Assembly (NCBI RefSeq): GCF_035818675.1
Contig: NZ_JAYKZZ010000010.1
Coordinates: 161,198 to 225,197 of the forward strand
Length of the DNA: 64,000 nucleotides
Reading direction: 5' to 3'
Source of the DNA: Parapedobacter flavus
GTDB lineage: Bacteria; Bacteroidota; Bacteroidia; Sphingobacteriales; Sphingobacteriaceae
Below are positions 52,557-62,133 of this stretch, piece by piece. Every line of letters starts with the position of its first letter. The stretch's first letter is position 1. A model generated the notes under the pieces. The model did not search any database. It saw only the letters and a program-made list of their open reading frames with translations, and was not told the DNA's origin. A program made the position numbers and the translations under genes.

Positions 52557-53942
52557 CTACGCGCTGATTGTGGATTCGATTTCCTGAATGATTCGCCGTG
52601 CAATAGCTTCCGCCCGTTCCCGTGTGGGGCCTTCGGAATAAATCCGGATGATGGGCTCGGTGTTGGATCTGCGCAGGTGCACCCACTCTTCTTCGAAATC
52701 AATTTTCAATCCGTCGACAGTACTATGGGGCGTGTCCTTATATTTTTGTTGCATAGCGGCCAGCAAGCCATCGATGTCTAACCCTGGGGTAAGGGTGATT
52801 TTGTTCTTAGACATATAATACTGGGGGTAGCTTGCCCGTAGTTCAGAGATACGCTTGCCGCTTTTAGCTAAGTGAGTAAGGAAAAGCGCGATGCCAACTA
52901 AGGCATCCCGTCCGTAATGGATGGCGGGATAGATTATACCGCCATTACCCTCACCGCCGATTACGGCGTCGACTTCTTTCATCTTCGTCACTACATTCAC
53001 TTCGCCTACAGCCGCTGCATGGTATTCCGACCCGCTCTTAACGGTTACATCCCGCAACGCCCTGGTAGACGACAAGTTGGATACCGTATTCCCAGGCGTA
53101 TGCTGAAGCACGTAATCGCTTACCGCCACGAGGGTATATTCTTCACCAAACATCTTTCCATCTTCCATCACAAAGCATAGCCGGTCCACGTCGGGATCTA
53201 CAGCGATGCCCAAGTCGGCCTTTTTTTCGACGACCAGTGCCGATAAATCCGTTAAGTTCTCAGCCAACGGCTCGGGGTTATGTGGGAAAATCCCGTTTGG
53301 TTCACAATGGATTTTATAAACGGTTTCCACACCCAATGCGGTCAGCAAGGCGGGCACAAAAATCCCGCCCGTCGAATTAACCGCGTCGACGGCTATTTTA
53401 AAACCAGCTTTTCGTATCGCATTCACATTGACCAAAGGCAACGATAAAACCTGATCGATGTGCTTTTGTAAATAGCTATCATCGGTGGTGACCTTACCCA
53501 AATCTTCCACTTTTGCAAAATCAAAATCGAGCGCTTCGGCTATCTCGAGCACGCGTCTGCCAGCGGCATCGTCGATAAATTCACCTTTGGCATTAAGTAG
53601 CTTCAACGCATTCCACTGTCCGGGGTTATGGCTCGCCGTCAGAATGATACCACCCGCAGCTTGCTCCTCGGGCACAGCGATCTCCACGGTCGGTGTGGTG
53701 GAAAGGCCGAGATCCACGACGTCCATGCCGATGCTCTGCAACGTGCCGACAACTAGGTTTCGCACCATCTCGCCCGAAACACGGGCGTCACGCCCCACCA
53801 CCATTTTGTTCGAGGCCGACTGCTGCTGGATAAAGCGACCGAACGCGGCAGTAAACTTAACAATATCGATTGGGGTCAATGCTTCGCCCGTCCGCCCGCC
53901 AATCGTTCCCCGTATGCCTGAAATAGATTTGATTAATGTCAT
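52557..53942 (-). CDS. glmM: Phosphoglucosamine/phosphomanno mutase
   Basis: A 461-residue alpha-D-phosphohexomutase. The phosphoserine loop is TASHNP (Ser 104), the metal loop DPDVDR near residue 245, the sugar loop GEGNGG near 325 and the phosphate-binding RRSNTEPIIR near 425. In Bacteroidota the single enzyme of this type usually serves as GlmM, supplying glucosamine-1-phosphate for peptidoglycan; phosphomannomutase activity is an alternative. It is transcribed alone and divergently from the PAP2 phosphatase gene. Confidence 0.85.
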   Translation of the reverse strand: MTLIKSISGIRGTIGGRTGEALTPIDIVKFTAAFGRFIQQQSASNKMVVGRDARVSGEMVRNLVVGTLQSIGMDVVDLGLSTTPTVEIAVPEEQAAGGIILTASHNPGQWNALKLLNAKGEFIDDAAGRRVLEIAEALDFDFAKVEDLGKVTTDDSYLQKHIDQVLSLPLVNVNAIRKAGFKIAVDAVNSTGGIFVPALLTALGVETVYKIHCEPNGIFPHNPEPLAENLTDLSALVVEKKADLGIAVDPDVDRLCFVMEDGKMFGEEYTLVAVSDYVLQHTPGNTVSNLSSTRALRDVTVKSGSEYHAAAVGEVNVVTKMKEVDAVIGGEGNGGIIYPAIHYGRDALVGIALFLTHLAKSGKRISELRASYPQYYMSKNKITLTPGLDIDGLLAAMQQKYKDTPHSTVDGLKIDFEEEWVHLRRSNTEPIIRIYSEGPTRERAEAIARRIIQEIESTISA

Positions 53943-53999
53943 GTATATTTATTTGAAATCGTAAAAATAGGAATATCGTAGGAATTTAAAATTTATTTT

Positions 54000-54007
54000 T
54001 ACTTTTG
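54000..54007 (+). promoter_or_regulatory. -7 box of the PAP2-ZIP operon
   Basis: TACTTTTG matches TAnnTTTG, 21 bp before ATG 54029. It supports that start over the TTG at 54005, which would lie inside the box. Confidence 0.5.
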
Positions 54008-54028
54008 TTGCAACTTTGTTTATTTTAT

Positions 54029-54613
54029 ATGATCGACCAACTTCTTTCGTTCGACCAGGATGCATTCCTGGCGATCAACCAAGGGTTGAGCAATGCGTTT
54101 TTTGATTGGCTTATGCCTATTCTCCGGAATCGGTATACCTGGGCGCCCCTCTATCTGTTCATTATTATTTTCTGCATCAGGAACTACAAAAAAAACGGCT
54201 TATATATCATTGCCTTTTTGTTAATCACCTTCGGCATTACTGACCACGTGTCTTCCGCTATCGTTAAGAAATCAGTGGAGCGGGTGCGACCCTGCCGGGA
54301 TGTCGAATTTAAAGACCAGGTGAATGTGCTGGTGAGATGCAGCGGTGGCTATAGTTTCACGTCGTCGCACGCGGCAAATCATTTCGCAATCGCCGTGGCG
54401 CTGATCATGGTTTTTTATCGAAGATGGAAACACATCCTTTGGCTGGGCCTTTCCTGGGCCGCGATCATAAGTTTTGCACAAGTGTATGTAGGGGTCCACT
54501 ATCCGTTGGATATCATCGGGGGGGCTTTACTCGGAAGTCTGATTGGCTACCTCACTGGCCTAGGGTTTAGGTATTTAGTTCCCAATCTAACTCCCGTCAA
54601 GGCCGAAGCATGA
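54029..54613 (+). CDS. PAP2-family membrane phosphatase
   Basis: A 194-residue integral membrane phosphatase of the phosphatidic acid phosphatase 2 superfamily. The three active-site motifs are KKSVERVRP, SFTSSHAANH and YVGVHYPLDIIGG, with five or six hydrophobic segments. Likely activities are dephosphorylation of undecaprenyl diphosphate or phosphatidylglycerol phosphate; sequence does not decide. The stop overlaps the start of the ZIP transporter gene (ATGA). Confidence 0.88.
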   Translation: MIDQLLSFDQDAFLAINQGLSNAFFDWLMPILRNRYTWAPLYLFIIIFCIRNYKKNGLYIIAFLLITFGITDHVSSAIVKKSVERVRPCRDVEFKDQVNVLVRCSGGYSFTSSHAANHFAIAVALIMVFYRRWKHILWLGLSWAAIISFAQVYVGVHYPLDIIGGALLGSLIGYLTGLGFRYLVPNLTPVKAEA

Positions 54614-55353
54614 GTCCCCTAGCGATTATTGCCATTCTATTTATCTCGGCGTTTGCAAGTGGTATAGCCGTGTTTTTTGTGAAGCGCGACAACACCAGCC
54701 TATTGAAGCTTGTCCTTTCGTTCAGTGGTGCATACTTGTTTTCCATCACCGTGCTCCATTTGATTCCCGAGGTTTACCATAGCCACAGTACACACGGCCA
54801 TACCATCGGCTTATTTGTGCTTTTGGGATTTATCTTGCAGCTTGGCTTAGAGCAGCTGTCGCACGGTGTCGAACACGGACATATCCATCATTCCGAAAAA
54901 GGCAGTAACTTATTCCCCTTGGGGATTATGATAAGCCTATGCCTACACGCCGTATTGGAGGGTATGCCTTTGGCCGCTGGCCATCAGGGCGCACTGACTT
55001 TCGGAATTGCGCTGCATCACGTCCCTGCAGCGTTTGCACTAGGCAGTCTGCTGCTCAACACCTCGCTGTCTCGGCAAAAAATCACCTTGCTATTAGCGTT
55101 GTTCGCCATCATGACACCGCTGGGTTTTGTGGTCAGTAAAGCGATCAGCTCGGGCGGCATGGGGCATATCGAGCAATACTTTGATCGGATAATGGCCGTG
55201 GTCATTGGTATTTTCCTCCACATTTCCACGACAATCCTATTCGAGTCGGGGTCGGCCGACCATCATAAATTCAATAAAAAGAAAATGATTGCCGTGTTGC
55301 TAGGCATTGCCGTGTCGCTCCTGAATTTCGTGTTTGCCCCTCACGTGCATTAA
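54610..55353 (+). CDS. ZIP-family divalent metal transporter
   Basis: A 247-residue polytopic protein with about eight helices. The ZIP signature helices appear as GIMISLCLHAVLEGMPLA and FGIALHHVPAAFALGSLLL, whose His and Glu residues line the metal path, and there are His-rich loops (HSHSTHGHTIG, HGVEHGHIHH). It imports zinc or a similar metal. It is translationally coupled to the PAP2 gene. Its last 54 bp overlap the convergent mqnA gene. Confidence 0.88.
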   Translation: MSPLAIIAILFISAFASGIAVFFVKRDNTSLLKLVLSFSGAYLFSITVLHLIPEVYHSHSTHGHTIGLFVLLGFILQLGLEQLSHGVEHGHIHHSEKGSNLFPLGIMISLCLHAVLEGMPLAAGHQGALTFGIALHHVPAAFALGSLLLNTSLSRQKITLLLALFAIMTPLGFVVSKAISSGGMGHIEQYFDRIMAVVIGIFLHISTTILFESGSADHHKFNKKKMIAVLLGIAVSLLNFVFAPHVH

Positions 55354-56091
55354 GCCGGCATCAAAACCGAGCTCTAGCGACTCTTTCCATTTCAAGAACG
55401 TTTTCACAGCTTCTTTTTTTGCGTCGTTATACTGATAGTCGATGTTTTCCATGAGGTATTGGCGATAATCGAAGTCTATCCGGGCAGGTAATTCGGCAAT
55501 CAGTGCATCGCGTTGGCTTAACCCATACGCCAGGGCATCATTGAATGCCCGGATAAATGCCGGTTTCAGGGGTTTGTTGGCTACCCACACCGCAAACGTA
55601 AAAGGCAGTCCGGTGAATTCCTGCCAATGCCACGATAAGTCATACACATACCGGTGGGCATGTTGTTTTCCGAAGGTGCGGTCGCCTATCTCCACATATG
55701 CATCAGCTTGCCCATCTACGAGTACGACGGACTCGTTTTTCCAATGGTGACGCAGCAGTATTCTTGCCAAGGCGTTGGAGGTTCTGGACTGACTATCCAA
55801 CCGGAGCGATTTGATCGCTTCTACCGGCTTGTCGCTATAGATGAAAACGGAATTTACCGCGCCGGTGGCGCCCAGGCAATAATCGGAAACAACTTCGGCG
55901 TTTGGGATATCGGGCAATGCAGCTACCGGTACAATGCCCAAATCGGCTTCGCCGTGAATCAGTTTGTGCGCACACGTACTGGGCACATCAAGGCTCAACG
56001 ACACCTCGTCGATCACCGGCGAGTGTTGGAGCCCATATAGAAATGGCAGTGTATTGGTATAAGACACCGCAGATATCTTCACTTTTTCCAT
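55300..56091 (-). CDS. mqnA: Chorismate dehydratase (futalosine pathway of menaquinone synthesis)
   Basis: A 263-residue MqnA/MqnD-type periplasmic-binding-protein-like enzyme. The opening KISAVSYTNTLPFLYGL, the GEADLGIVPVAAL strand and LDSQSRTSNALARILL fit MqnA, which dehydrates chorismate to 3-enolpyruvyl benzoate. The presence of mqnE two genes upstream supports MqnA rather than MqnD. It is the last gene of a three-gene unit (mqnE, histidine phosphatase, mqnA) with gaps of 7-10 bp, and overlaps the convergent ZIP gene by 54 bp. Confidence 0.88.
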   Translation of the reverse strand: MEKVKISAVSYTNTLPFLYGLQHSPVIDEVSLSLDVPSTCAHKLIHGEADLGIVPVAALPDIPNAEVVSDYCLGATGAVNSVFIYSDKPVEAIKSLRLDSQSRTSNALARILLRHHWKNESVVLVDGQADAYVEIGDRTFGKQHAHRYVYDLSWHWQEFTGLPFTFAVWVANKPLKPAFIRAFNDALAYGLSQRDALIAELPARIDFDYRQYLMENIDYQYNDAKKEAVKTFLKWKESLELGFDAGLMHVRGKHEIQERHGNA

Positions 56092-56098
56092 AAATCCA

Positions 56099-56719
56099 CT
56101 ACTCAGTAAGCAGACCTGCTAAATGTTCAATATTATAGGCATCGACAATGGAAAACCGTTGTCCATCGTAATGCACTTTATACAATGCCGTGTTCGTATG
56201 AGGAAACTCATCCATTGACGCGATATTGCGTTCAATGAGTAAGCAGAGGAACACCCGCATCGCCCGGCCGTGCATGCAGACCAGTACTGTTTTTTCGTCC
56301 GGATGGGATAGGATGTGGCTGAGCGCCTCGCGTTGCCTAGCAACTAACTGGTTGGGCGTTTCGCCCCCCTCCACCGCACGGTCCAATTCACCCAGTCGCC
56401 AACTTTCGGTCAACTCAACGAATCCCGTCATGATATCGGGGGTTTGCTCTTTTCCTTCATATGCGCCCCAACCAATCTCGTCAAGTCCGGCGAGCTGCTC
56501 GGTGGGTATGCCGACAAAAGGTGCTACCGTTTGGTGGGTACGCACCAACGTGGACGTATAAATTTTATCGAAGTCAACATCGCGATAACGGGCAAAAAAT
56601 GCTTCAGCTTGCTTCTTTCCCGTCTCGTTCAATGGGGAGTCGACCCCCCTACCTTGCACGATCCCCTTTAAATTGAGGTCGGTTTGGCCGTGGCGAATAA
56701 TGTAAAGTGTTTTTTCCAA
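56099..56719 (-). CDS. Histidine phosphatase family protein (phosphoglycerate mutase-like)
   Basis: A 206-residue histidine phosphatase with the phosphohistidine motif YIIRHGQTDLN near residue 5, GRGVDSPLNETGKKQA next, and the second catalytic His in VCMHGRAMR near residue 150. Initiation must use TTG 56719, since no ATG precedes the catalytic RHG. It lies between mqnE and mqnA in one operon; whether it takes part in menaquinone synthesis (for example removing a phosphate) is an open question. Confidence 0.87.
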   Translation of the reverse strand: MEKTLYIIRHGQTDLNLKGIVQGRGVDSPLNETGKKQAEAFFARYRDVDFDKIYTSTLVRTHQTVAPFVGIPTEQLAGLDEIGWGAYEGKEQTPDIMTGFVELTESWRLGELDRAVEGGETPNQLVARQREALSHILSHPDEKTVLVCMHGRAMRVFLCLLIERNIASMDEFPHTNTALYKVHYDGQRFSIVDAYNIEHLAGLLTE

Positions 56720-56729
56720 AAATCTATTG

Positions 56730-57938
56730 CTATTTATCGTTCAATACCGGTAATTGATAATACCGTGCTTGTTTATCGGATCCGTCGCCGTCAAAAACCA
56801 CGTCATTGTAATCCGTCATGATGTTATATAAGGTATCCCGCTCAATGGGATGTTTACCTGCTTGTTTAATCAACGCCACCAGTTCCTGTGTCGTCATTGC
56901 AGGGTGCTGTTCTTCCGCACCAGCCATGGAGTAAATCTTTGTCGTATCATCGAGCGTCCCGTCGATATCGTTTACACCAAAACTCAACGACAGTTGGGCG
57001 GTCTCCCGACTGATCATGGCCCAATAGGCTTTGATATGCGGGAAATTATCCAGATAAATGCGGCTAATGGCGTAGTTGCGAAGGTCCTCGACGACGGTCG
57101 ACTCCGGCACATGGGCCATCTGGTTGTCTTTGTTACGGAACTTCAACGGAATGAAGGTTTGGAATCCATTCGTCTTGTCCTGCAGCTGCCGCAGTCGTTC
57201 CATATGGTCTACCCGGTGGCGGTACTCCTCAATATGCCCGTACAGCATCGTCGCATTGGAATGCATGCCCAACTTATGCCATTCTTCATGGATCTGTAGC
57301 CATTGCTCTGCATTGCATTTGTCCTTTGCAATCTGGTCCCTAATCTCCGGATGGAAAATCTCCGCACCGCCACCCGGCATCGACTCCAAACCGGCGTCTT
57401 TCATCATGGCCATCCCGGTGGCATAGTCAACCTTGGCCTTCTTGAAAATATAATGATATTCAACAGGAGTAAGCGCTTTCACATGGAGATTTGGCCGGTG
57501 TTGTTTGATTGCCGTAAACAGGTCCATATAGAACGCCATGTTGTATTGTGGCAACACCCCCCCTACAATATGGACCTCCGTTACCGGCTCATGATCGTAT
57601 GATTTTACGATGTCCAGCATTTCTTCCTTGGTCGCTTCCCACCCATCGGCCCGTTCCTTGATGAGCCGCGAGTAGGAGCAGAATTTGCAGTCGTACACAC
57701 AAAGGTTGGTGGGTTCAATGTGGAAGTTCCGGTTAAAGTAGGTGATATTGCCGTGTCGCCGTTCCCGTATGGCGTTTGCCAATACGCCCAGATACCCCAG
57801 CTCACCACGCTCGTAGAGCAACACACCTTCCGCCTGATCGATCCGCTTACCTTCGCTTACCTTCGCTGCGATCGCTTTCAACCCGTCGTCCAGGTGCTTG
57901 TCTTCAAGAAGAAATGTAAGCTTTTTTTCGGCGTCCAT
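56730..57938 (-). CDS. mqnE: Aminofutalosine synthase (radical SAM)
   Basis: A 402-residue radical SAM enzyme with the CxxxCxxC cluster at Cys 80, 84 and 87 (LCVYDCKFCSY). It also has HIVGGVLPQYNMAFY, the GLESMPGGGAEIF motif and RLRQLQDKTNGFQTFIPL, all matching MqnE rather than MqnC. It joins 3-enolpyruvyl benzoate, the product of MqnA, to the adenosyl group. The first gene of the three-gene menaquinone unit, with a clear promoter 20 bp upstream of ATG. Confidence 0.9.
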   Translation of the reverse strand: MDAEKKLTFLLEDKHLDDGLKAIAAKVSEGKRIDQAEGVLLYERGELGYLGVLANAIRERRHGNITYFNRNFHIEPTNLCVYDCKFCSYSRLIKERADGWEATKEEMLDIVKSYDHEPVTEVHIVGGVLPQYNMAFYMDLFTAIKQHRPNLHVKALTPVEYHYIFKKAKVDYATGMAMMKDAGLESMPGGGAEIFHPEIRDQIAKDKCNAEQWLQIHEEWHKLGMHSNATMLYGHIEEYRHRVDHMERLRQLQDKTNGFQTFIPLKFRNKDNQMAHVPESTVVEDLRNYAISRIYLDNFPHIKAYWAMISRETAQLSLSFGVNDIDGTLDDTTKIYSMAGAEEQHPAMTTQELVALIKQAGKHPIERDTLYNIMTDYNDVVFDGDGSDKQARYYQLPVLNDK

Positions 57939-57957
57939 ACCCTGATATCTTTGACAG

Positions 57958-57965
57958 CAAACTTA
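57958..57965 (-). promoter_or_regulatory. -7 box of the mqnE operon
   Basis: Minus-strand TAAGTTTG, a perfect TAnnTTTG, 19 bp before ATG 57938. A TTG lies 20 bp further upstream (57986-57988), suitable as the -33 element. Confidence 0.5.
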
Positions 57966-58110
57966 GATAATTTTGCTTTTATATGCAATGATTGCATGGC
58001 ATAGAAAAGTAAAGTTATCGGTCTCTCCGCTGCCAATGAAAGAAAATCTTTATAGCGGAAATTTAGTTAAAATGCCCATGGTATCCAAGTCACGGAACTG
58101 CCATATCGGC

Positions 58111-59928
58111 TTATTCGCCGAACTGCTGCATCTCGATCAATCGTTTATAAAGGCCGCCGTTGGCCAGCAATTGCTGGTGGTTTCCTTCTTCCACAATGCT
58201 TCCGGCCTCGAGTACCACAATCTTATCGGCGTTCTGAATCGTACTCAATCGATGGGCAATAACCAATGTCGTGCGGTTTTCCATCAATTTAGCCAATGCT
58301 TCCTGCACCAATTTCTCCGACTCGGTATCCAGGGCGGAGGTCGCTTCATCGAGCAATAAGATCGGTGGATTCTTCAAGACGGCGCGGGCAATGCATATCC
58401 GCTGTCGCTGACCACCCGACAGCCGCACACCACGGTCGCCAATCGCTGTTTCGTATCCATTTTCCGTCTCCAGTATAAATTGGTGTGCATTGGCAATCTT
58501 GGCTGCTGCCATCACATCTTCTTTGGTTACGTTATCTGATGAGAAAGCGATGTTGTTGAAGATGGTGTCATTAAACAGGAACGAGTCTTGATTCACTAAT
58601 CCAATAATAGATCTCAAATCATTCGTGACAAGGTCTTTGATATTCACACCATCAACCAAAACTTTACCGCTGGCAACATCCATGAACCGTGGAATCAAAT
58701 CCATTAACGTGGACTTTCCGCCGCCGGAAGGGCCGACCAATGCAACCGTTTGCCCTTTGGGTATTTCCAGGTTCACGTTTTTTAGCACCTCGCGCTCCCC
58801 ATATGAAAAGCTTACATTAGCCAGCCGAACCCCCGAATTAAAAGCGGTAATCGGTTGCGCATTGGGCGATTCGGGCAACGCGTTCTTTTCATCGATCAAT
58901 TCCAACACCCGCTCGCCGGCGGCTATGCCCGAATTGATGTTACTGAATGCATCCGTAAGCGCCTTTGCGGGGCGCATGACCTGTGAAAAAATGGCGATAT
59001 AAGTGATGAAAGCTTCGGCAGGCAGCTCTCCGGACCCGCTCAGTACGAGGTTGCCGCCATACAGCAACACGATAGCGACCATGGTTACGCCCAACAGCTC
59101 TGAAACCGGTGAACCCAACTGCTGCCGGCGAACCATCCGCCTGCTTATTTTTGAGAACCGGATGTTTTCATTATGGAAACGATCCTTGATAAATTGCGTT
59201 GCGTTGAACGCTTTAATGATCTTTATACCCGATAGCGCCTCATCGAGATAGCTGATCATATTGCCATAAACTTGCTGGGCTTGGGTGGCCTGCGCTTTCA
59301 GCCGCTTCACGATGCGTGAGATAATGAATGCCGACAGGGGAATAACCAAGACCGCAAACAGGGTAAGCTTCGCCGAAATCAGAAATAGTGTAACAATATA
59401 AAACGCTAAGGTGAGGGGTTCTTTAAACACGACCTGTAAGGTCGCCGTAACGGAAAACTGCACGACCTGCACGTCAGACGCAATCTTAGCAATGATATCT
59501 CCTTTGCGTTGATTGTTAAAGTAACCGACGTGTAAATCCATCACGTTGCTAAAAACCGTCTTTCGTAAATTGAGAAGGGTATGTATGCGCAGGTTTTCTA
59601 TGATCCGCTGTGAGAGATATCGAAACAAATTGCTGAGGAATACCGACCCAATAATAACCACACATACCCGCTGCAACGCTCCGTAGGACCCGTAAATCGT
59701 GATGGCCTGCGTTGCATAGTATTTGAAATAAGCAGTGATATCATGCCAGTTTTCTGGCCGGACGACCTCACCACCGTCGCTGGCATTAAATAACGTGTGC
59801 AGCAACGGAATAATAAGCGCTAGATTAAGTGTAGCGAAGAGAACACTTAATAACGTAGTAGCTGCGTAGGGAACAGCAAATCTCCCGAGGGGCTTAGCAT
59901 ATGATAATAATCGAAAATATGTCTTCAT
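58111..59928 (-). CDS. ABC exporter, MsbA-like lipid/multidrug half-transporter
   Basis: A 605-residue fused permease-ATPase. Six transmembrane helices occupy about residues 15-310, then Walker A (VGPSGGGKST), signature LSGGQRQR, Walker B (ILLLDEATSALD) and the switch His in VIAHRLST. It resembles MsbA-type lipid A flippases, which are normally single genes in this phylum, but sequence alone does not separate these from multidrug exporters. ATG 59928 opens at the usual N-terminus (KTYFRLLSYAKP). A TAGCTTTG -7 box lies 18 bp upstream. Confidence 0.86.
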   Translation of the reverse strand: MKTYFRLLSYAKPLGRFAVPYAATTLLSVLFATLNLALIIPLLHTLFNASDGGEVVRPENWHDITAYFKYYATQAITIYGSYGALQRVCVVIIGSVFLSNLFRYLSQRIIENLRIHTLLNLRKTVFSNVMDLHVGYFNNQRKGDIIAKIASDVQVVQFSVTATLQVVFKEPLTLAFYIVTLFLISAKLTLFAVLVIPLSAFIISRIVKRLKAQATQAQQVYGNMISYLDEALSGIKIIKAFNATQFIKDRFHNENIRFSKISRRMVRRQQLGSPVSELLGVTMVAIVLLYGGNLVLSGSGELPAEAFITYIAIFSQVMRPAKALTDAFSNINSGIAAGERVLELIDEKNALPESPNAQPITAFNSGVRLANVSFSYGEREVLKNVNLEIPKGQTVALVGPSGGGKSTLMDLIPRFMDVASGKVLVDGVNIKDLVTNDLRSIIGLVNQDSFLFNDTIFNNIAFSSDNVTKEDVMAAAKIANAHQFILETENGYETAIGDRGVRLSGGQRQRICIARAVLKNPPILLLDEATSALDTESEKLVQEALAKLMENRTTLVIAHRLSTIQNADKIVVLEAGSIVEEGNHQQLLANGGLYKRLIEMQQFGE

Positions 59929-59946
59929 TAAGAAACAAACAAGCCG

Positions 59947-59954
59947 CAAAGCTA
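59947..59954 (-). promoter_or_regulatory. -7 box of the MsbA-like gene
   Basis: Minus-strand TAGCTTTG, a perfect TAnnTTTG, 18 bp before ATG 59928. No copy of the TTTGTAGT palindrome lies 48 bp further upstream. Confidence 0.5.
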
Positions 59955-60036
59955 CCAAAAAAGAAAGGCTAGCCGAAAAAAGCGAACGCTATTATTAATA
60001 GGATTTTGCTTAATTTAGTCGCCCAAACGTAAAAAA

Positions 60037-61212
60037 ATGCAGATACAGGTTGCCAAACGGCTTCAACATACCGAAGAATACTATTTTTCAAGGAAACTAC
60101 GTGAAATCGAGGCATTAAACCAAACGGGAGAGAAAGTCATCAATTTAGGCATCGGCAGTCCCGATTTGCCGCCGCATCCGGACGTTATAGAAACGCTTAA
60201 CGAATATGCTTCACGGCCTGACACCCATGCTTACCAAAATTACAAGGGCATATTGCCGCTCCGGGAAGCCATGGCCGACTGGTACCGCAATTGGTATGGC
60301 GTATCGTTAGACCCCAACGCCAATGTACTCCCCTTAATCGGTTCCAAGGAAGGCATTGTGCATGTATGCATGACATACCTACAGGAAGGCGATGAGGCCT
60401 TATTTCCCAATCCAGGATATCCAGCCTATGCAGCTGCCGTGCGTTTAAGCGGTGCAACGGGCGTACCTTACCGTTTGGAAGAAAAGCAGGGGTGGCTGCC
60501 TAATCTCGATGAGTTGGCCAAGCGTGATTTGAGCAAGGTGAAATTGATGTGGTTGAATTACCCCCATATGCCGACGGGGACACCGGCTACAACATCATTT
60601 TTCAACGAGGTGGTTGCCTTCGCCAAACAACATCATATCCTGCTTTGCCACGACAACCCCTATAGCTTCATCTTGAATGAGCATCCACAAAGCCTCCTCG
60701 CTACGGACGGCGCGATGGATGTGGCCATCGAGCTCAATTCGTTGAGTAAGTCATCCAATATGGCCGGTTGGCGTGTAGGCATGCTCGTTGGTGCCGAAAC
60801 CCGCATCCAGGAGATTATCCGATTTAAAAGCAATATGGATTCGGGGATGTTTCTCCCGGTGCAAATGGCAGCGGCGAAGGCCCTGTCGCTGGGGCACGAA
60901 TGGTATGATGAGCTGAACAGCCACTATCGAAGCAGGCGGGAAAAGGTATACCGCCTTTTGGATGCATTGGGGTGCACCTATAGCCGTCAGCAGGGTGGAT
61001 TGTTCGTATGGGCGAAAGTCCCCGCCTCCCATTCCGATGGGTATACACTCAGTGATGCCGTACTGCAGCAATCGCGCGTCTTCATTACGCCCGGTGGAAT
61101 TTTCGGCGACGGAGGGAACGGCTATATCCGGGTGAGCCTATGTGCCACGCCCACCGTACTCGACGACGCGTACAACCGTATTATTAACGCAAAGACATCA
61201 TCGGCCAATTAG
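60037..61212 (+). CDS. Class I aminotransferase (probably aromatic/prephenate-linked)
   Basis: A 391-residue fold-type I PLP enzyme. The PLP lysine lies in SLSKSSNMAGWR near residue 235, with NPGYPAY, LWLNYPHMPTGTP-type and CHDNPYSF motifs before it and the substrate arginine in GNGYIRVSLC. In Bacteroidota an aminotransferase of this kind lies with tyrA, pheA and DAHP synthase genes and is thought to act in phenylalanine and tyrosine synthesis; here tyrA follows by 24 bp. Diaminopimelate aminotransferase is an alternative. Confidence 0.85.
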   Translation: MQIQVAKRLQHTEEYYFSRKLREIEALNQTGEKVINLGIGSPDLPPHPDVIETLNEYASRPDTHAYQNYKGILPLREAMADWYRNWYGVSLDPNANVLPLIGSKEGIVHVCMTYLQEGDEALFPNPGYPAYAAAVRLSGATGVPYRLEEKQGWLPNLDELAKRDLSKVKLMWLNYPHMPTGTPATTSFFNEVVAFAKQHHILLCHDNPYSFILNEHPQSLLATDGAMDVAIELNSLSKSSNMAGWRVGMLVGAETRIQEIIRFKSNMDSGMFLPVQMAAAKALSLGHEWYDELNSHYRSRREKVYRLLDALGCTYSRQQGGLFVWAKVPASHSDGYTLSDAVLQQSRVFITPGGIFGDGGNGYIRVSLCATPTVLDDAYNRIINAKTSSAN

Positions 61213-61236
61213 TTATACACATAGTACAAGATAGCA

Positions 61237-62076
61237 ATGAATATAGCCATTGTTGGCGTAGGGCTCATCGGCGGGTCCATCGCCATTACCCTCAAAGAAA
61301 AAAAAATCGCTGCGAAGATAATCGGGGTCGATAAAAGCGAAGCCAATCTCAAAAAAGCCCTTCAATTGGGGCTAATTGACGAAGGGATGACGCTGGACGA
61401 GGCCGTGGACGCGTGTGAAGTGATATTGCTTACCGTTCCGGTAGATGCCATCCTTAAACTGCTGCCCGGTTTGCTCGACCAAGTGACCGACCAGGTGGTT
61501 ATCGACATGGGCTCCACCAAAGAACGTATACTACAAGCCATAGCAGATCATCCGAAGCGTGGTCGCCTTGTAGCGGCGCACCCCATGGCCGGCACCGAAT
61601 ATTCTGGACCGGAGGCTGCCGTACCGAATTTATTCGCCGGTAAGGTGATGGTGTATGTGGATGCTATGAATAGCGACGAAGACGCTTTTGAAACGGTAGA
61701 CTTTATTGCGGAGCAACTTGGCATGCAGACGACCTTTATGAGTGCACATGAGCATGATGTGCATACGGCTTATGTGTCACATATCTCGCATATTACCTCG
61801 TTTGCGCTGGCACTTACCGTGCTGGAAAAGGAGAAAGCACAGGGAAGGATTTTCGAGTTAGCCGGGTCGGGCTTTGAATCGACCGTACGGCTTGCCAAAA
61901 GCTCACCCGACATGTGGACGCCCATTTTCATGCAGAACCGTGAGAATGTACTGGAAGTATTACAAGAACATATCAACCAATTACAACATGTGCATGATGT
62001 GCTTCGTGATGAAGATTATGAAGCATTTTACAAACTCATTAAAAAGTCGAACAAAATCCGTCGGATTTTGAAATAA
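61237..62076 (+). CDS. tyrA: Prephenate dehydrogenase
   Basis: A 279-residue NAD-dependent dehydrogenase. The dinucleotide site is IVGVGLIGGS at residues 4-13, catalytic His in HPMAGTEYSGP near residue 125 and the SHISHITSF helix near 185. It converts prephenate to 4-hydroxyphenylpyruvate in tyrosine synthesis. There is no fused chorismate mutase or ACT domain. It is the second gene of a two-gene unit ending at a terminator hairpin. Confidence 0.9.
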   Translation: MNIAIVGVGLIGGSIAITLKEKKIAAKIIGVDKSEANLKKALQLGLIDEGMTLDEAVDACEVILLTVPVDAILKLLPGLLDQVTDQVVIDMGSTKERILQAIADHPKRGRLVAAHPMAGTEYSGPEAAVPNLFAGKVMVYVDAMNSDEDAFETVDFIAEQLGMQTTFMSAHEHDVHTAYVSHISHITSFALALTVLEKEKAQGRIFELAGSGFESTVRLAKSSPDMWTPIFMQNRENVLEVLQEHINQLQHVHDVLRDEDYEAFYKLIKKSNKIRRILK

Positions 62077-62078
62077 AA

Positions 62079-62109
62079 AAAGGGGGCAGCCGCTATAACT
62101 ACCCCCTTT
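62079..62109 (-). terminator. Terminator hairpin between tyrA and the OmpA-family gene
   Basis: AAAGGGGG (62079-62086) pairs with CCCCCTTT (62102-62109) around a 15-nt loop. On the minus strand it is followed by more T residues, so it is a good rho-independent terminator for the OmpA-family gene. It probably also helps stop tyrA transcription. Confidence 0.75.
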
Positions 62110-62133
62110 GGGTTTCGGGTCGATTGAATGTTG

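Noticed and set aside
54005..54028. TTG 54005 as the start of the PAP2 phosphatase gene
   Set aside because: It falls in the predicted -7 box, and ATG 54029 gives the usual family N-terminus.
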